Source of the DNA: a bacterium
GTDB lineage: Bacteria; Patescibacteriota; Saccharimonadia; Saccharimonadales; Saccharimonadaceae
DNA length: 13,675 bases
Direction of reading: 5' to 3'
Assembly: GCA_021847685.1 (NCBI GenBank)
Contig: JAJZQE010000009.1
Coordinates: 1 to 13,675, forward strand
Below the pieces are notes generated by a model. That model ran no database searches, was not told the DNA's origin, and saw only the letters and a program-made list of their open reading frames with translations. Position numbers and translations under genes: made by a program. Shown here one piece after another: positions 6,487 to 13,438 of the stretch. Numbering within the stretch: the first letter of the stretch is position 1; the number at the start of each line of letters is the position of its first letter.

Positions 6487-7842
6487 TTACTTTTGTAAAT
6501 AGTCGATGAGCGCTGTGCGCAAATCACCAACACCTTTAATAAATGAATTCATGTTGTGAGTCTTGGGCGCAATGGCCTTTGAAAAACCAAGTTTCTTTGC
6601 CTCTTGGACCCGGCGATCAGCCGCCTGCGCCGAGCGAATTTCACCACCTAGCCCAACCTCACCAAACACCACCGTCTCGTCGTCTATCCTGCGACCAGCT
6701 GCCGCACTGGCAATTGCCATACATACTGCTAAATCGGCAGCTTGGTCGTTAAGACGAATACCGCCAACGACGTTGATGTAAATGTCCTTATCAGATAAGT
6801 TCAGCTTTGTGCGTCGTTCTAAAACGGCGATTAAAAGATTAAGACGGTTCAAATCAAATCCCGAGGCAGTACGCTTAGGATAGCCGAAACTGGTTGGATT
6901 TACAAGGGCCTGAATTTCAACCAGGAGTGGTCGATTGCCCTCAAGTGTGGCTAGTACCACTGATCCGTCGGCGTTCTGACGTTCAGCCAGTAGCGCCGCC
7001 GACGGGTTTTCAACTAACCGAAGGCCCTCTTCGTACATTTCAAAAATAGCAGCTTCGCTGGTTGACCCATAGCGATTTTTAGCCGCTCGTACCACCTTGA
7101 ATCCTCCGTAGCGATCGCCTTCGAACTGTAAAACAACGTCAACTAAATGCTCCAAAACTTTCGGTCCAGCAATACTACCCTCTTTGGTGACATGACCAAC
7201 CAAAACAACCGCCGCACCAGCTTCTTTGGCGGCTCGAATAATCACATTACTGCTGTTAGTAATCTGGCTAACTGTACCTGGTGCCGAGGTTATATCATCA
7301 AGTGATAAGGTCTGAATCGAATCAATAATAACCAGCTTGTAGCGGCCTGAGCGAATCGTCGCCGCAATATCATCAGCACTCGTACTAGCTACAAAACTTA
7401 GCTGTTCACTTTTTTCCGCACCCAACCGTTCGGCCCGTAGTTTTACTTGGCTAGACGACTCTTCGCCGCTAGCGTATAACACCGGTGTCGACTTGGCGAC
7501 ATGGGCGCTCACTTGCAACAAAAGAGTACTTTTACCAATGCCTGGCTGTCCTGCCATTAAAATTACGCCACCAGGCAGAATGCCGCCGCCTAAAACATCG
7601 TCAAGATCTATAAAGCCAGTAGGGAGTCGCTTAATACTGTCCTCGGCACTGATCGATTGCATTGTTTGCGGTTGTAAAACCTGGCCAGAAAAAGCGCCCT
7701 TTGAAACGGCCGACTTGCCCGTACTGGCGACGACTTGTTCAACCAGCGTGTTCCACTCGCCACAATTATCACAACGACCCGTCCACTTACCGTAGGTGGC
7801 GCCACAATTTTGACAGACAAACTGAGTTTTAGATTTTGCCAT
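6487..7842 (-). CDS. radA: DNA repair protein RadA (Sms)
   Basis: A 451-residue RecA-like ATPase that, in studied bacteria, promotes branch migration and processing of recombination intermediates. A C4 zinc finger uses C10, C13, C24 and C27 (CQNC...CDNC). Walker A is GQPGIGKS (98-105), Walker B is in KLVIIDSIQTL (169-179), and the RadA signature KNRYGS is at 255-260. A C-terminal Lon-protease-like domain includes NVVGGIRLND and FGEVGLGGEIR and ends in FIKGVGDLRTALIDYLQK. Length is normal for the family. ATG 7842 lacks a Shine-Dalgarno sequence, but a TATACT box ends seven bases before it. Radiating from the clpC operon 39 bases after the HExxH gene, radA may therefore be read both as part of that operon and from its own start. 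Confidence 0.97.
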   Translation of the reverse strand: MAKSKTQFVCQNCGATYGKWTGRCDNCGEWNTLVEQVVASTGKSAVSKGAFSGQVLQPQTMQSISAEDSIKRLPTGFIDLDDVLGGGILPGGVILMAGQPGIGKSTLLLQVSAHVAKSTPVLYASGEESSSQVKLRAERLGAEKSEQLSFVASTSADDIAATIRSGRYKLVIIDSIQTLSLDDITSAPGTVSQITNSSNVIIRAAKEAGAAVVLVGHVTKEGSIAGPKVLEHLVDVVLQFEGDRYGGFKVVRAAKNRYGSTSEAAIFEMYEEGLRLVENPSAALLAERQNADGSVVLATLEGNRPLLVEIQALVNPTSFGYPKRTASGFDLNRLNLLIAVLERRTKLNLSDKDIYINVVGGIRLNDQAADLAVCMAIASAAAGRRIDDETVVFGEVGLGGEIRSAQAADRRVQEAKKLGFSKAIAPKTHNMNSFIKGVGDLRTALIDYLQK

Positions 7843-7849
7843 TGCTTTT

Positions 7850-7855
7850 AGTATA
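7850..7855 (-). promoter_or_regulatory. Possible internal -10 box of radA
   Basis: TATACT on the minus strand ends seven bases before ATG 7842, the distance expected for a leaderless transcript. It lacks the TGN extension and a clear -35, so it is weaker than the other promoters described here. Confidence 0.35.
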
Positions 7856-7881
7856 CCGTAGGCCTAACCAACAAGATAGTT

Positions 7882-8877
7882 TTATAAGCTTGGTGCTGGC
7901 GCGACCGTACTGTCGATACTGTTATTAAGCTGTTGGGTGCGAACTGTTAAGGCCTGATATTTGGCGTACATGTCATTGTACGAACTGATTTGGGCATTCA
8001 AACTGGTACGCTCAGCTTCAAGCGCTGCCGTTCTGGCAAGTAAGGCGGCCCGCTCGGAATTAAACTGGACAGTTGACGTAAAGCTGCCGGCTTGAGCCCG
8101 ACGATTAAAATCTTGGATAGCAGCGCTTAGAGCGGCGGCGTCAGCATTATAAGCCGCGCTTTTTGCGGTAATCTTTTTACCAAGGTCAATCAGTTGGTTG
8201 TATAGTGTATCAGCCTGAGTGGTCAGTTGCGTAAAGACGCTCTCGTATTTGTCGTGAAGCGCCACGACCTTAGCTCGGTCCGTGAAGTACTGTGAGTAGT
8301 AGCTTTCTAGTGCTGGTGTTAAATTGCCAAACTCGGTACCAAGAATTGAGTGCAGTTCGTTCTGTCGCTCACCCGCTTCATTGCGATTATAGTAATCCAT
8401 GCGAGCTTTAAGCTCGGGCGTAGCAATTTTGGCATACTCAGCGTCAAGCATGTTGCCGATACGTGTCTTTTCGCTACTACTTAATCTATCCCAGGCAGCA
8501 TGTAGCATTTCATGCGCCGCCGTCACCTCTTCAATACCATCTAACTCACTACTGGTAACATTGTAAATATAGATATGCGAATTTGTGTAGCACCCCAAAA
8601 TTGGGTTTTTTGCCTCTTGGCGGACACAATCTTTGTTAAATTGGGCAGCATCTTCGACAACCGCATCACTCGCCGCTAGGTAAAATTTACCTTTATCAGA
8701 TAAGCCAGCGCGTTGGCTAATTGTATTGATTGTTGACGACGGCTGATAGTGCCAAACATTCCATTGGTCGTAGATGTATTGACGGTTTAATATCAAAAAA
8801 GCCGCCAGCCCAAACATAATCAGACTAAATATCGAGCCTGCTAGTACTCCACCAAAACTATGCCTCTTTTTCAACAT
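7882..8877 (-). CDS. Membrane-anchored HExxH (putative zinc metallopeptidase) protein with coiled coil
   Basis: A 331-residue protein that I do not match to a named family. A basic N-terminus is followed by one membrane helix (about 10-31). The next segment, probably outside the membrane, holds HEMLH (122-126), the classical zinc-binding and catalytic motif, in the context EEVTAAHEMLHAAWD. A candidate third ligand is Glu 147 or Glu 174. Two cysteines (C84, C96) could form a disulphide. Residues about 200-320 are Ala/Gln/Glu/Leu-rich and look like a long coiled coil, ending in a short Ala-Pro tail. The ATG overlaps the end of clpC by 20 bases and has GAGG three bases upstream, so translation is probably coupled to clpC. 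Peptidase activity is inferred from the motif only; the placement next to an unfoldase suggests a role in envelope protein quality control. Confidence 0.75.
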   Translation of the reverse strand: MLKKRHSFGGVLAGSIFSLIMFGLAAFLILNRQYIYDQWNVWHYQPSSTINTISQRAGLSDKGKFYLAASDAVVEDAAQFNKDCVRQEAKNPILGCYTNSHIYIYNVTSSELDGIEEVTAAHEMLHAAWDRLSSSEKTRIGNMLDAEYAKIATPELKARMDYYNRNEAGERQNELHSILGTEFGNLTPALESYYSQYFTDRAKVVALHDKYESVFTQLTTQADTLYNQLIDLGKKITAKSAAYNADAAALSAAIQDFNRRAQAGSFTSTVQFNSERAALLARTAALEAERTSLNAQISSYNDMYAKYQALTVRTQQLNNSIDSTVAPAPSL

Positions 8878-11350
8878 TTACCTCAATAACCCCATTCTTA
8901 GCTGCCGCTTTTAATACTGTACCTTTTTCGTAGTCGCCTGACAAGATTCCATCGGCAATTTTGTGCTCTAACATATCCTGAATCGTGCGCCGGAGGGGCC
9001 TTGCACCGTATTTTTCGTCATAACCTTTATCGATTAATAGTCGTTTAGCATTAGGTGCAATCACCAAATGGACGCCTTTTTGGATTAGACGATCTTGCAG
9101 TTCACTGATTAAGTTATCAAAGATTCGGCTAATTTCTTTGCGGGTTAGAGCCCGGAAAGTAACAACAGCATCAAACCGGTTAACTAGCTCAGGGCGCATC
9201 AATTTTGTCAGTGCTTCGCGGGTGGCGACCGCGTTTTCATCATGAATCTCGTCAAGTTTTTTCTGATCGGTTTTAGTGGCAGCATGAAACCCAAGACTCG
9301 ACTCTTTCATTAAACGATCAGAACCCAAGTTACTGGTTAGAATTATAATCGCGTTAGTAAAGTCGACTTTATGACCCTTGGCGTCAGTTAATGAACCATC
9401 TTCGAGTATCTGCAGTAGAAGGTTAAAGACATCGCGATGAGCTTTTTCAATCTCATCAAACAACACGACGCTATATGGCTGGTGTCTAATTTTGTCGGTT
9501 AGTTGACCACCGTCATCGTAACCAATATAGCCAGCTGGCGCACCCAGCAAACGGCTAGTGTTGTGGCGCTCCCCAAACTCACTCATATCAATTTTAATTA
9601 GTGCGTCGTCGCTACCAAAGACTTCCCGCGCTAAAACCTTGGCAAGCTCAGTTTTACCAACACCGGTTGGGCCCATAAAGACAAACGAGCCAATCGGTCG
9701 CTTGTTACTAGCCACGCCTGAACGACTACGCCTGATGGCGCTCGAAACTCGCTTAACCGCCTCTTCTTGGCCGATAATGAATTTACCAAGATGCTTCTCG
9801 AGGTGACGCAGCAATTTAGCTTCAGATTTTTGGACGCGCCTGACCGGGATACCAGTCATCGACGAAATTGCTCGAGCTACATCATCATCGGTTAAGACAA
9901 TTTGAGATTTATCACCCTGGGCGGCTTTCGCCTCGTCTAGTTGAGTTGATATCTGACTAATACGAGTTTTATAAAGCGCGGCCCGTTCGTAATCCTCGCT
10001 AATGGCAGCGTCTTCCATTTTTTCGTTCAAGTTCTTTAGCTGCTTCATATAGTCGCGAATCTTGCTTGGACGCTGTGATGATTTAACGCGGACCAATGCC
10101 GACGCCTCATCAATGACATCAATCGCCTTGTCGGGCATAAAACGCTCGCTAATATAACGCTCGGCCATATAAACTGCGTTTTCAATCACTTCATCGCTCA
10201 TCGTCACACTGTGGTGTTTTTCATAATTTTTACGTAGGCCCTTAACAATCGCAATCGTATCCTTGACCCTTGGCTCACTCACAACAATCGCCTGTAAACG
10301 ACGCTCTAGGGCGGTGTCTTTTTCGATGTGTTTGCGATATTCGTCCAGAGTCGTCGCCCCGATTAACTGCATTTCGCCTCGGGCGAGAACTGGCTTCAGG
10401 ATATTCGCAGCGTCCAAGGCACCTTCAGCGGCACCAGCACCGACCAAAAGATGTAGCTCGTCAATAAATAAAATGGTGTTTTTCTGATCGTGCAGCTCGG
10501 CCATCACGTTTTTGAGTCTTTCCTCAAATTCGCCGCGATATTTTGTACCAGCAATCATACCAGCAAGATCAAGTTGTACAATCCGCTTATCAAGCAAGTG
10601 GTCGGGTACATCTTCGCGGACAATTCGCTGCGCTAAACCTTCGACAATCGCCGTTTTACCAACACCAGGCTCGCCGATTAATACTGGATTATTTTTGGTG
10701 CGACGGCTAAGAATCGTCACCATACGCTCTTGCTCATTATCGCGGCCGATAACCGGATCCAGCTTGCCATCTTTGGCTCGCATTGTTAAATCGGTGCCAT
10801 ATATCTCGAGTGCACCTCTGCGGCCCGGTTGTTTTTTGGTTTTCGTCTTGCCGGCCATTTCATCGTTTGAATACATTTCACTCTGTCGATCAAAAAAGTC
10901 CTCTAATTCGGCGGTTAATTCGGGAATATCGACATTAATATCGCGTAGTAAAACTGTAGCGCGAGCATTCTTTTGACTTAAGATACTGTACAAAATATGC
11001 TCGGTGCCCAGGTATTCTTGGTGAAACTCTTGCGCAATCTCCCAGCCCATCTTGAGAGTTAATTTGGCTGTCTCACTTAAGCCCTTAGCGCCTAGGCTAA
11101 TGACAGCTGTCAGCGGCACCAAATTTAAGGCCGACTGTGCCTTATCCAGTGTCACACCAGCATCGGCCAGCATTTTAGCACCGACTGATGCGCCTTGAGC
11201 TAAAACGCCAAGCAACAAATGTTCAGTTCCAATATATGGGCTGTTGTAGCCCTGGGCAATTAAATTAGCGTGGTGTAAGCTCATCCGAGCGTTATCGGTA
11301 AGGTGTGAGACAAATTCTGCAAAATCATCAGACATATTATTATTATCCAT
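8858..11350 (-). CDS. clpC: ClpC-type AAA+ unfoldase
   Basis: An 830-residue HSP100 ATPase that unfolds substrates for the ClpP peptidase. Features in order: two Clp_N repeats (about 10-150), first AAA+ domain with GEPGVGKT (226-233) and LFIDELH (294-300), a short middle domain with a UVR-like coiled coil (about 433-478), and a second AAA+ domain with GPTGVGKT (560-567) and VVLFDE (628-633). An LGF tripeptide (686-688) sits where ClpP-binding loops occur, supporting a ClpP partner. The UVR-like middle domain separates ClpC from ClpA and ClpB. ATG 11350 is directly preceded by GGGAGG with no spacer; ATG 11335, fifteen bases from it, is an alternative. A TTG at 11371 is excluded because it adjoins a -10 box. 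CIRCE upstream implies HrcA-controlled heat-shock expression. It heads the operon clpC-HExxH gene-radA-PIN/TRAM gene. Confidence 0.97.
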   Translation of the reverse strand: MDNNNMSDDFAEFVSHLTDNARMSLHHANLIAQGYNSPYIGTEHLLLGVLAQGASVGAKMLADAGVTLDKAQSALNLVPLTAVISLGAKGLSETAKLTLKMGWEIAQEFHQEYLGTEHILYSILSQKNARATVLLRDINVDIPELTAELEDFFDRQSEMYSNDEMAGKTKTKKQPGRRGALEIYGTDLTMRAKDGKLDPVIGRDNEQERMVTILSRRTKNNPVLIGEPGVGKTAIVEGLAQRIVREDVPDHLLDKRIVQLDLAGMIAGTKYRGEFEERLKNVMAELHDQKNTILFIDELHLLVGAGAAEGALDAANILKPVLARGEMQLIGATTLDEYRKHIEKDTALERRLQAIVVSEPRVKDTIAIVKGLRKNYEKHHSVTMSDEVIENAVYMAERYISERFMPDKAIDVIDEASALVRVKSSQRPSKIRDYMKQLKNLNEKMEDAAISEDYERAALYKTRISQISTQLDEAKAAQGDKSQIVLTDDDVARAISSMTGIPVRRVQKSEAKLLRHLEKHLGKFIIGQEEAVKRVSSAIRRSRSGVASNKRPIGSFVFMGPTGVGKTELAKVLAREVFGSDDALIKIDMSEFGERHNTSRLLGAPAGYIGYDDGGQLTDKIRHQPYSVVLFDEIEKAHRDVFNLLLQILEDGSLTDAKGHKVDFTNAIIILTSNLGSDRLMKESSLGFHAATKTDQKKLDEIHDENAVATREALTKLMRPELVNRFDAVVTFRALTRKEISRIFDNLISELQDRLIQKGVHLVIAPNAKRLLIDKGYDEKYGARPLRRTIQDMLEHKIADGILSGDYEKGTVLKAAAKNGVIEVNVEKEA

Positions 11351-11375
11351 CCTCCCTATATAAAAGCGCAAGCGA

Positions 11376-11381
11376 ATTATA
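11376..11381 (-). promoter_or_regulatory. Second, proximal -10 box of clpC
   Basis: A perfect TATAAT lies 25 bases upstream of ATG 11350 on the minus strand, without TGN and without a clear -35. It would start transcripts just before the GGGAGG element and outside the CIRCE, so it could give basal expression. Confidence 0.35.
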
Positions 11382-11406
11382 CCCTTTATCTACGCTTTCT
11401 ATATCT

Positions 11407-11434
11407 AGTATAGCAAAACTAGCACTCCCGTCAA
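11407..11434 (-). promoter_or_regulatory. Main clpC promoter, overlapping CIRCE
   Basis: On the minus strand a -35 TTGACG (11429-11434) and an extended -10 TGC-TATACT (-10 at 11407-11412) are 16 bases apart. The -35 falls exactly in the nine-base spacer of the CIRCE, so a bound HrcA dimer would cover it. The predicted start is near 11400, giving a leader of about 50 bases. Confidence 0.7.
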
Positions 11435-11445
11435 GCGAGTGCTAA
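11419..11445 (-). promoter_or_regulatory. CIRCE element (HrcA operator)
   Basis: The inverted repeat matches the CIRCE consensus TTAGCACTC-N9-GAGTGCTAA. In clpC orientation the left arm TTAGCACTC is perfect, the spacer is nine bases, and the right arm GAGTGCTAG differs only at the last base. CIRCE is the operator of the HrcA repressor, usually found at groE and dnaK. The hairpin lies 20 bases past the nusA stop and is followed by AGTTTT, so it might also weakly terminate nusA transcripts. Confidence 0.92.
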
Positions 11446-11465
11446 TTTGTAATTTGCTGACTTTT

Positions 11466-12593
11466 TTATTCTTTGGTCGACTCTTCGACAGCATTAAGTA
11501 GACTGTCTTCGATATCGATTTTCGATGCACGTGCGGCTGGACGAGCTGGTGTTTGTGCTTGCTCGATATCTAGTTCGTAACCAGTCAAACGACTTGCCAG
11601 ACGAACATTTTGGCCGGCGCGGCCGATAGCGATTGACTGTTGATCTTCGTTGACATACACAGTAGCACGTTTGTCTTGTTCGTTGATGACGACTTTGACA
11701 ACTTCGGCTGGGCTAAGGGCGTTTTTGATGAACTGTTCGGCATTTGCATCATAGGTAATGATGTCAATTTTTTCTTGATCACCAATTTCATTCATAACAG
11801 CCTGAACACGAGTGCCGTGGCCACCAACAAACGTGCCGACTGGGTCGATACCAGGCACGGTGCTAGCAACAGCCAATTTAGTGCGACGGCCTGCCTCTCG
11901 GGCAATCGCCTTAATCTCAACAGCGCCAGTATCAAGCTCGGGGACTTCCTGGCGGAACAGGTAGGCAATGAATTCTTCGTTACCACGGCTCAAAATTAGT
12001 TGTGGACCGCGATTGTCACGTTCGATGTCTTTGATAAATACTTTAATACGGCTACCGACATTGTAAAATTCACCTTGAATTTGTTCGCTTTGTGGAATAA
12101 TTCCAGAGGCCTTACCAAGTTCAACCCGAATAACGCGTGGTTCAACTCGCTGAACGGTACCATTAACAACTGTGCCGATTTTATCTTCGTATTCTTCCAG
12201 TACAACTTCACGCTCGGCCTCGCGTAGACGCTGTAAAACTACCTGCTTAGCAGTCTGAGCCGCAACACGACCAAAGCTAACAACTTCATGTTTTTCTTCA
12301 ATAATATCGCCAATTTCAGCATCCTTTTTAACCTTGCGAGCATCCTTTAGGCTGATTTCAACTGCATCGCTACCGACTTCCTCAACAACTTCACGAGCAA
12401 CATACACATTTGCCGTGCCGTCGTTCATATTAAGTTCGCTACGAACTTCTTGATCGCGCTCACCATTATCACGACGCCACGCAGCGGCAATCGCCTGTTC
12501 GATAACTGATAAAACAGTTTCTTCTGGTAAGTTTTTTTCCTCTGCGATAGTGCGTACAGCTAGCGTCAATTGCTTGATATTAATTTCGTCCAT
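11466..12593 (-). CDS. nusA: Transcription termination/antitermination factor NusA
   Basis: A 375-residue RNA polymerase-binding factor that modulates pausing, intrinsic termination and antitermination. Domains: N-terminal polymerase-binding domain (1-130), S1 domain (about 135-200, from KIGTVVNGTVQRV to PQLILSR), KH1 (about 205-280, with VGGHGTRVQAVMNEI at 256-270) and KH2 (about 285-345, with IAIGRAGQNVRLAS at 321-334). It lacks the C-terminal acidic repeats of E. coli NusA and is close in length to Firmicutes NusA. ATG 12593 is chosen because AGGAG stands six bases upstream; the frame stays open upstream to 12683 but those codons cross the leader terminator and promoter. It has its own extended -10 promoter and a terminator-like hairpin in its leader. 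rimP and infB, its usual neighbours, are absent here. Confidence 0.96.
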   Translation of the reverse strand: MDEINIKQLTLAVRTIAEEKNLPEETVLSVIEQAIAAAWRRDNGERDQEVRSELNMNDGTANVYVAREVVEEVGSDAVEISLKDARKVKKDAEIGDIIEEKHEVVSFGRVAAQTAKQVVLQRLREAEREVVLEEYEDKIGTVVNGTVQRVEPRVIRVELGKASGIIPQSEQIQGEFYNVGSRIKVFIKDIERDNRGPQLILSRGNEEFIAYLFRQEVPELDTGAVEIKAIAREAGRRTKLAVASTVPGIDPVGTFVGGHGTRVQAVMNEIGDQEKIDIITYDANAEQFIKNALSPAEVVKVVINEQDKRATVYVNEDQQSIAIGRAGQNVRLASRLTGYELDIEQAQTPARPAARASKIDIEDSLLNAVEESTKE

Positions 12594-12616
12594 TTTTTCT
12601 CCTAATTCTTTTAATG

Positions 12617-12640
12617 AAAAAATCCGACCTGCCGGCCGGA
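12617..12640 (-). terminator. Intrinsic terminator in the nusA leader (possible attenuator)
   Basis: On the minus strand a 7-bp GC-rich stem, TCCGGCC and GGTCGGA with one G-U pair and a GGCA tetraloop, is followed directly by six T's. It lies downstream of the nusA promoter (predicted start near 12648) and upstream of the AGGAG at about 12600. It would therefore end DUF1524-gene transcripts and also intercept transcripts from the nusA promoter before they reach nusA. Confidence 0.8.
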
Positions 12641-12654
12641 AATGTACTACGTAT

Positions 12655-12683
12655 ATAATAGCAAACTTTCGGTTAATATGCAA
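12655..12683 (-). promoter_or_regulatory. nusA promoter
   Basis: On the minus strand TTGCAT (12678-12683) and TATTAT (12655-12660) are exactly 17 bases apart, with TGC before the -10. The -35 begins at the first base after the stop codon of the upstream DUF1524 gene. Transcription would start near 12648, about eight bases before the terminator hairpin. Confidence 0.65.
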
Positions 12684-13379
12684 CTATTTAGTCGGCAAAG
12701 CTTGATTTGGACAGGTTGATAAAACCCGAGCGATCGCATCATGTTCGGCCTGGGTTACCCACAGTTGGTATTTCGATTTAACGGCAACCTGACGAGCCAC
12801 ATACTGACAGCGAAAAGCCGTATTAGGCGGTAGCCAGGTGGCCGCATCACCATCGAGTTTCGCTTGATTCGTCGGGCCATCGACCGCCAGTAGCTCCAGT
12901 GGGTCATTGGCAAACTCGGTTCGCTTCGTGGCGCTAAGGTTCTGTGCACCTTTTTGCCAAGCATCTGACAATGCAACAACATGATCAATCTGCACCGCCG
13001 CGCTCGTATTAGCTCCGCGGCTAAATTGAATCGTTTTGCCGGTATAAGGATCATCTAAAACACCCGATACAACGTTACATGACTGGTCTAATACAACATT
13101 CGTCAGATCACGATTTAATATTATCTCTCTTGTGTCACAGCCGTTAATTACCTGCCAGCCATCACCGAATTGCGCCCTGGTATAGCCAGTTTTTGGCGCA
13201 CGACCTTTAATATCAAGTAGATTTAAGGCGGTGATAGCCGGTGAAGTAATTACCGAACCAGAAGTAGCCGACTGTCCAGGTGGCTGAATCGAACCGCCAA
13301 AGCGCACGATTACGACGATAATTACAGTCACTACCGCCGCGACAAGACTTATTCGGCGGCGTCGATAAGATGGATTCAT
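12684..13379 (-). CDS. Membrane-anchored or secreted DUF1524 (HNH-type) nuclease
   Basis: A 231-residue protein. MNPSYRRRR is followed by a hydrophobic helix (about 10-26), a signal peptide or membrane anchor, then a Ser/Gly/Pro linker. The catalytic domain matches DUF1524, the HNH fold also seen in GmrSD-type restriction enzymes and in many small secreted actinobacterial-type proteins. It has VQIDHVVALSDAW (129-141, with the D132-H133 pair), then FANDPLELLAVDGPTNQAKLD (156-176, with conserved asparagines). Four cysteines (81, 101, 191, 223) would suit an extracytoplasmic, disulphide-bonded enzyme. ATG 13379 is chosen; a GTG at 13397 would add six residues. No Shine-Dalgarno sequence is seen, but CATAAT ends six bases upstream. 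The gene is divergent from the M1 peptidase gene. Nuclease activity is a family-based inference; nucleic-acid scavenging is a reasonable guess for a nucleotide-dependent organism. Confidence 0.85.
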   Translation of the reverse strand: MNPSYRRRRISLVAAVVTVIIVVIVRFGGSIQPPGQSATSGSVITSPAITALNLLDIKGRAPKTGYTRAQFGDGWQVINGCDTREIILNRDLTNVVLDQSCNVVSGVLDDPYTGKTIQFSRGANTSAAVQIDHVVALSDAWQKGAQNLSATKRTEFANDPLELLAVDGPTNQAKLDGDAATWLPPNTAFRCQYVARQVAVKSKYQLWVTQAEHDAIARVLSTCPNQALPTK

Positions 13380-13385
13380 ATATCT

Positions 13386-13391
13386 ATTATG
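13386..13391 (-). promoter_or_regulatory. Possible -10 box of the DUF1524 gene
   Basis: CATAAT on the minus strand ends six bases before ATG 13379. There is no TGN extension and no clear -35. If used, the mRNA would be leaderless. Confidence 0.3.
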
Positions 13392-13422
13392 CACCACCGG
13401 CAGCTTTTAACACCTGTTCGTC

Positions 13423-13431
13423 TGATACAAT
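13423..13431 (+). promoter_or_regulatory. Extended -10 promoter of the M1 peptidase gene
   Basis: TGA followed by TACAAT (13426-13431) ends seven bases before ATG 13439. The predicted start coincides with the ATG itself, so the mRNA is probably leaderless. No Shine-Dalgarno sequence is present. Confidence 0.5.
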
Positions 13432-13438
13432 AAGATAC

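Noticed and set aside
10512..10976. A 154-codon open frame on the plus strand opposite clpC
   Set aside because: It lies wholly within the conserved clpC coding sequence, its peptide is Ser/Arg/Pro-rich with no family likeness, and it has no ribosome binding site. The same holds for other long antisense frames, for example 7493-7795 opposite radA and 11640-11999 opposite nusA.
11351..11371. TTG start at 11371 extending ClpC by seven residues
   Set aside because: A TATAAT box ends five bases before it, the extra residues are not ClpC-like, and GGGAGG stands downstream of it, just before ATG 11350.
12594..12683. N-terminal extension of NusA by 30 residues from the open frame
   Set aside because: It would translate through the leader terminator hairpin and the promoter, and the normal NusA N-terminus begins at ATG 12593 behind an AGGAG.
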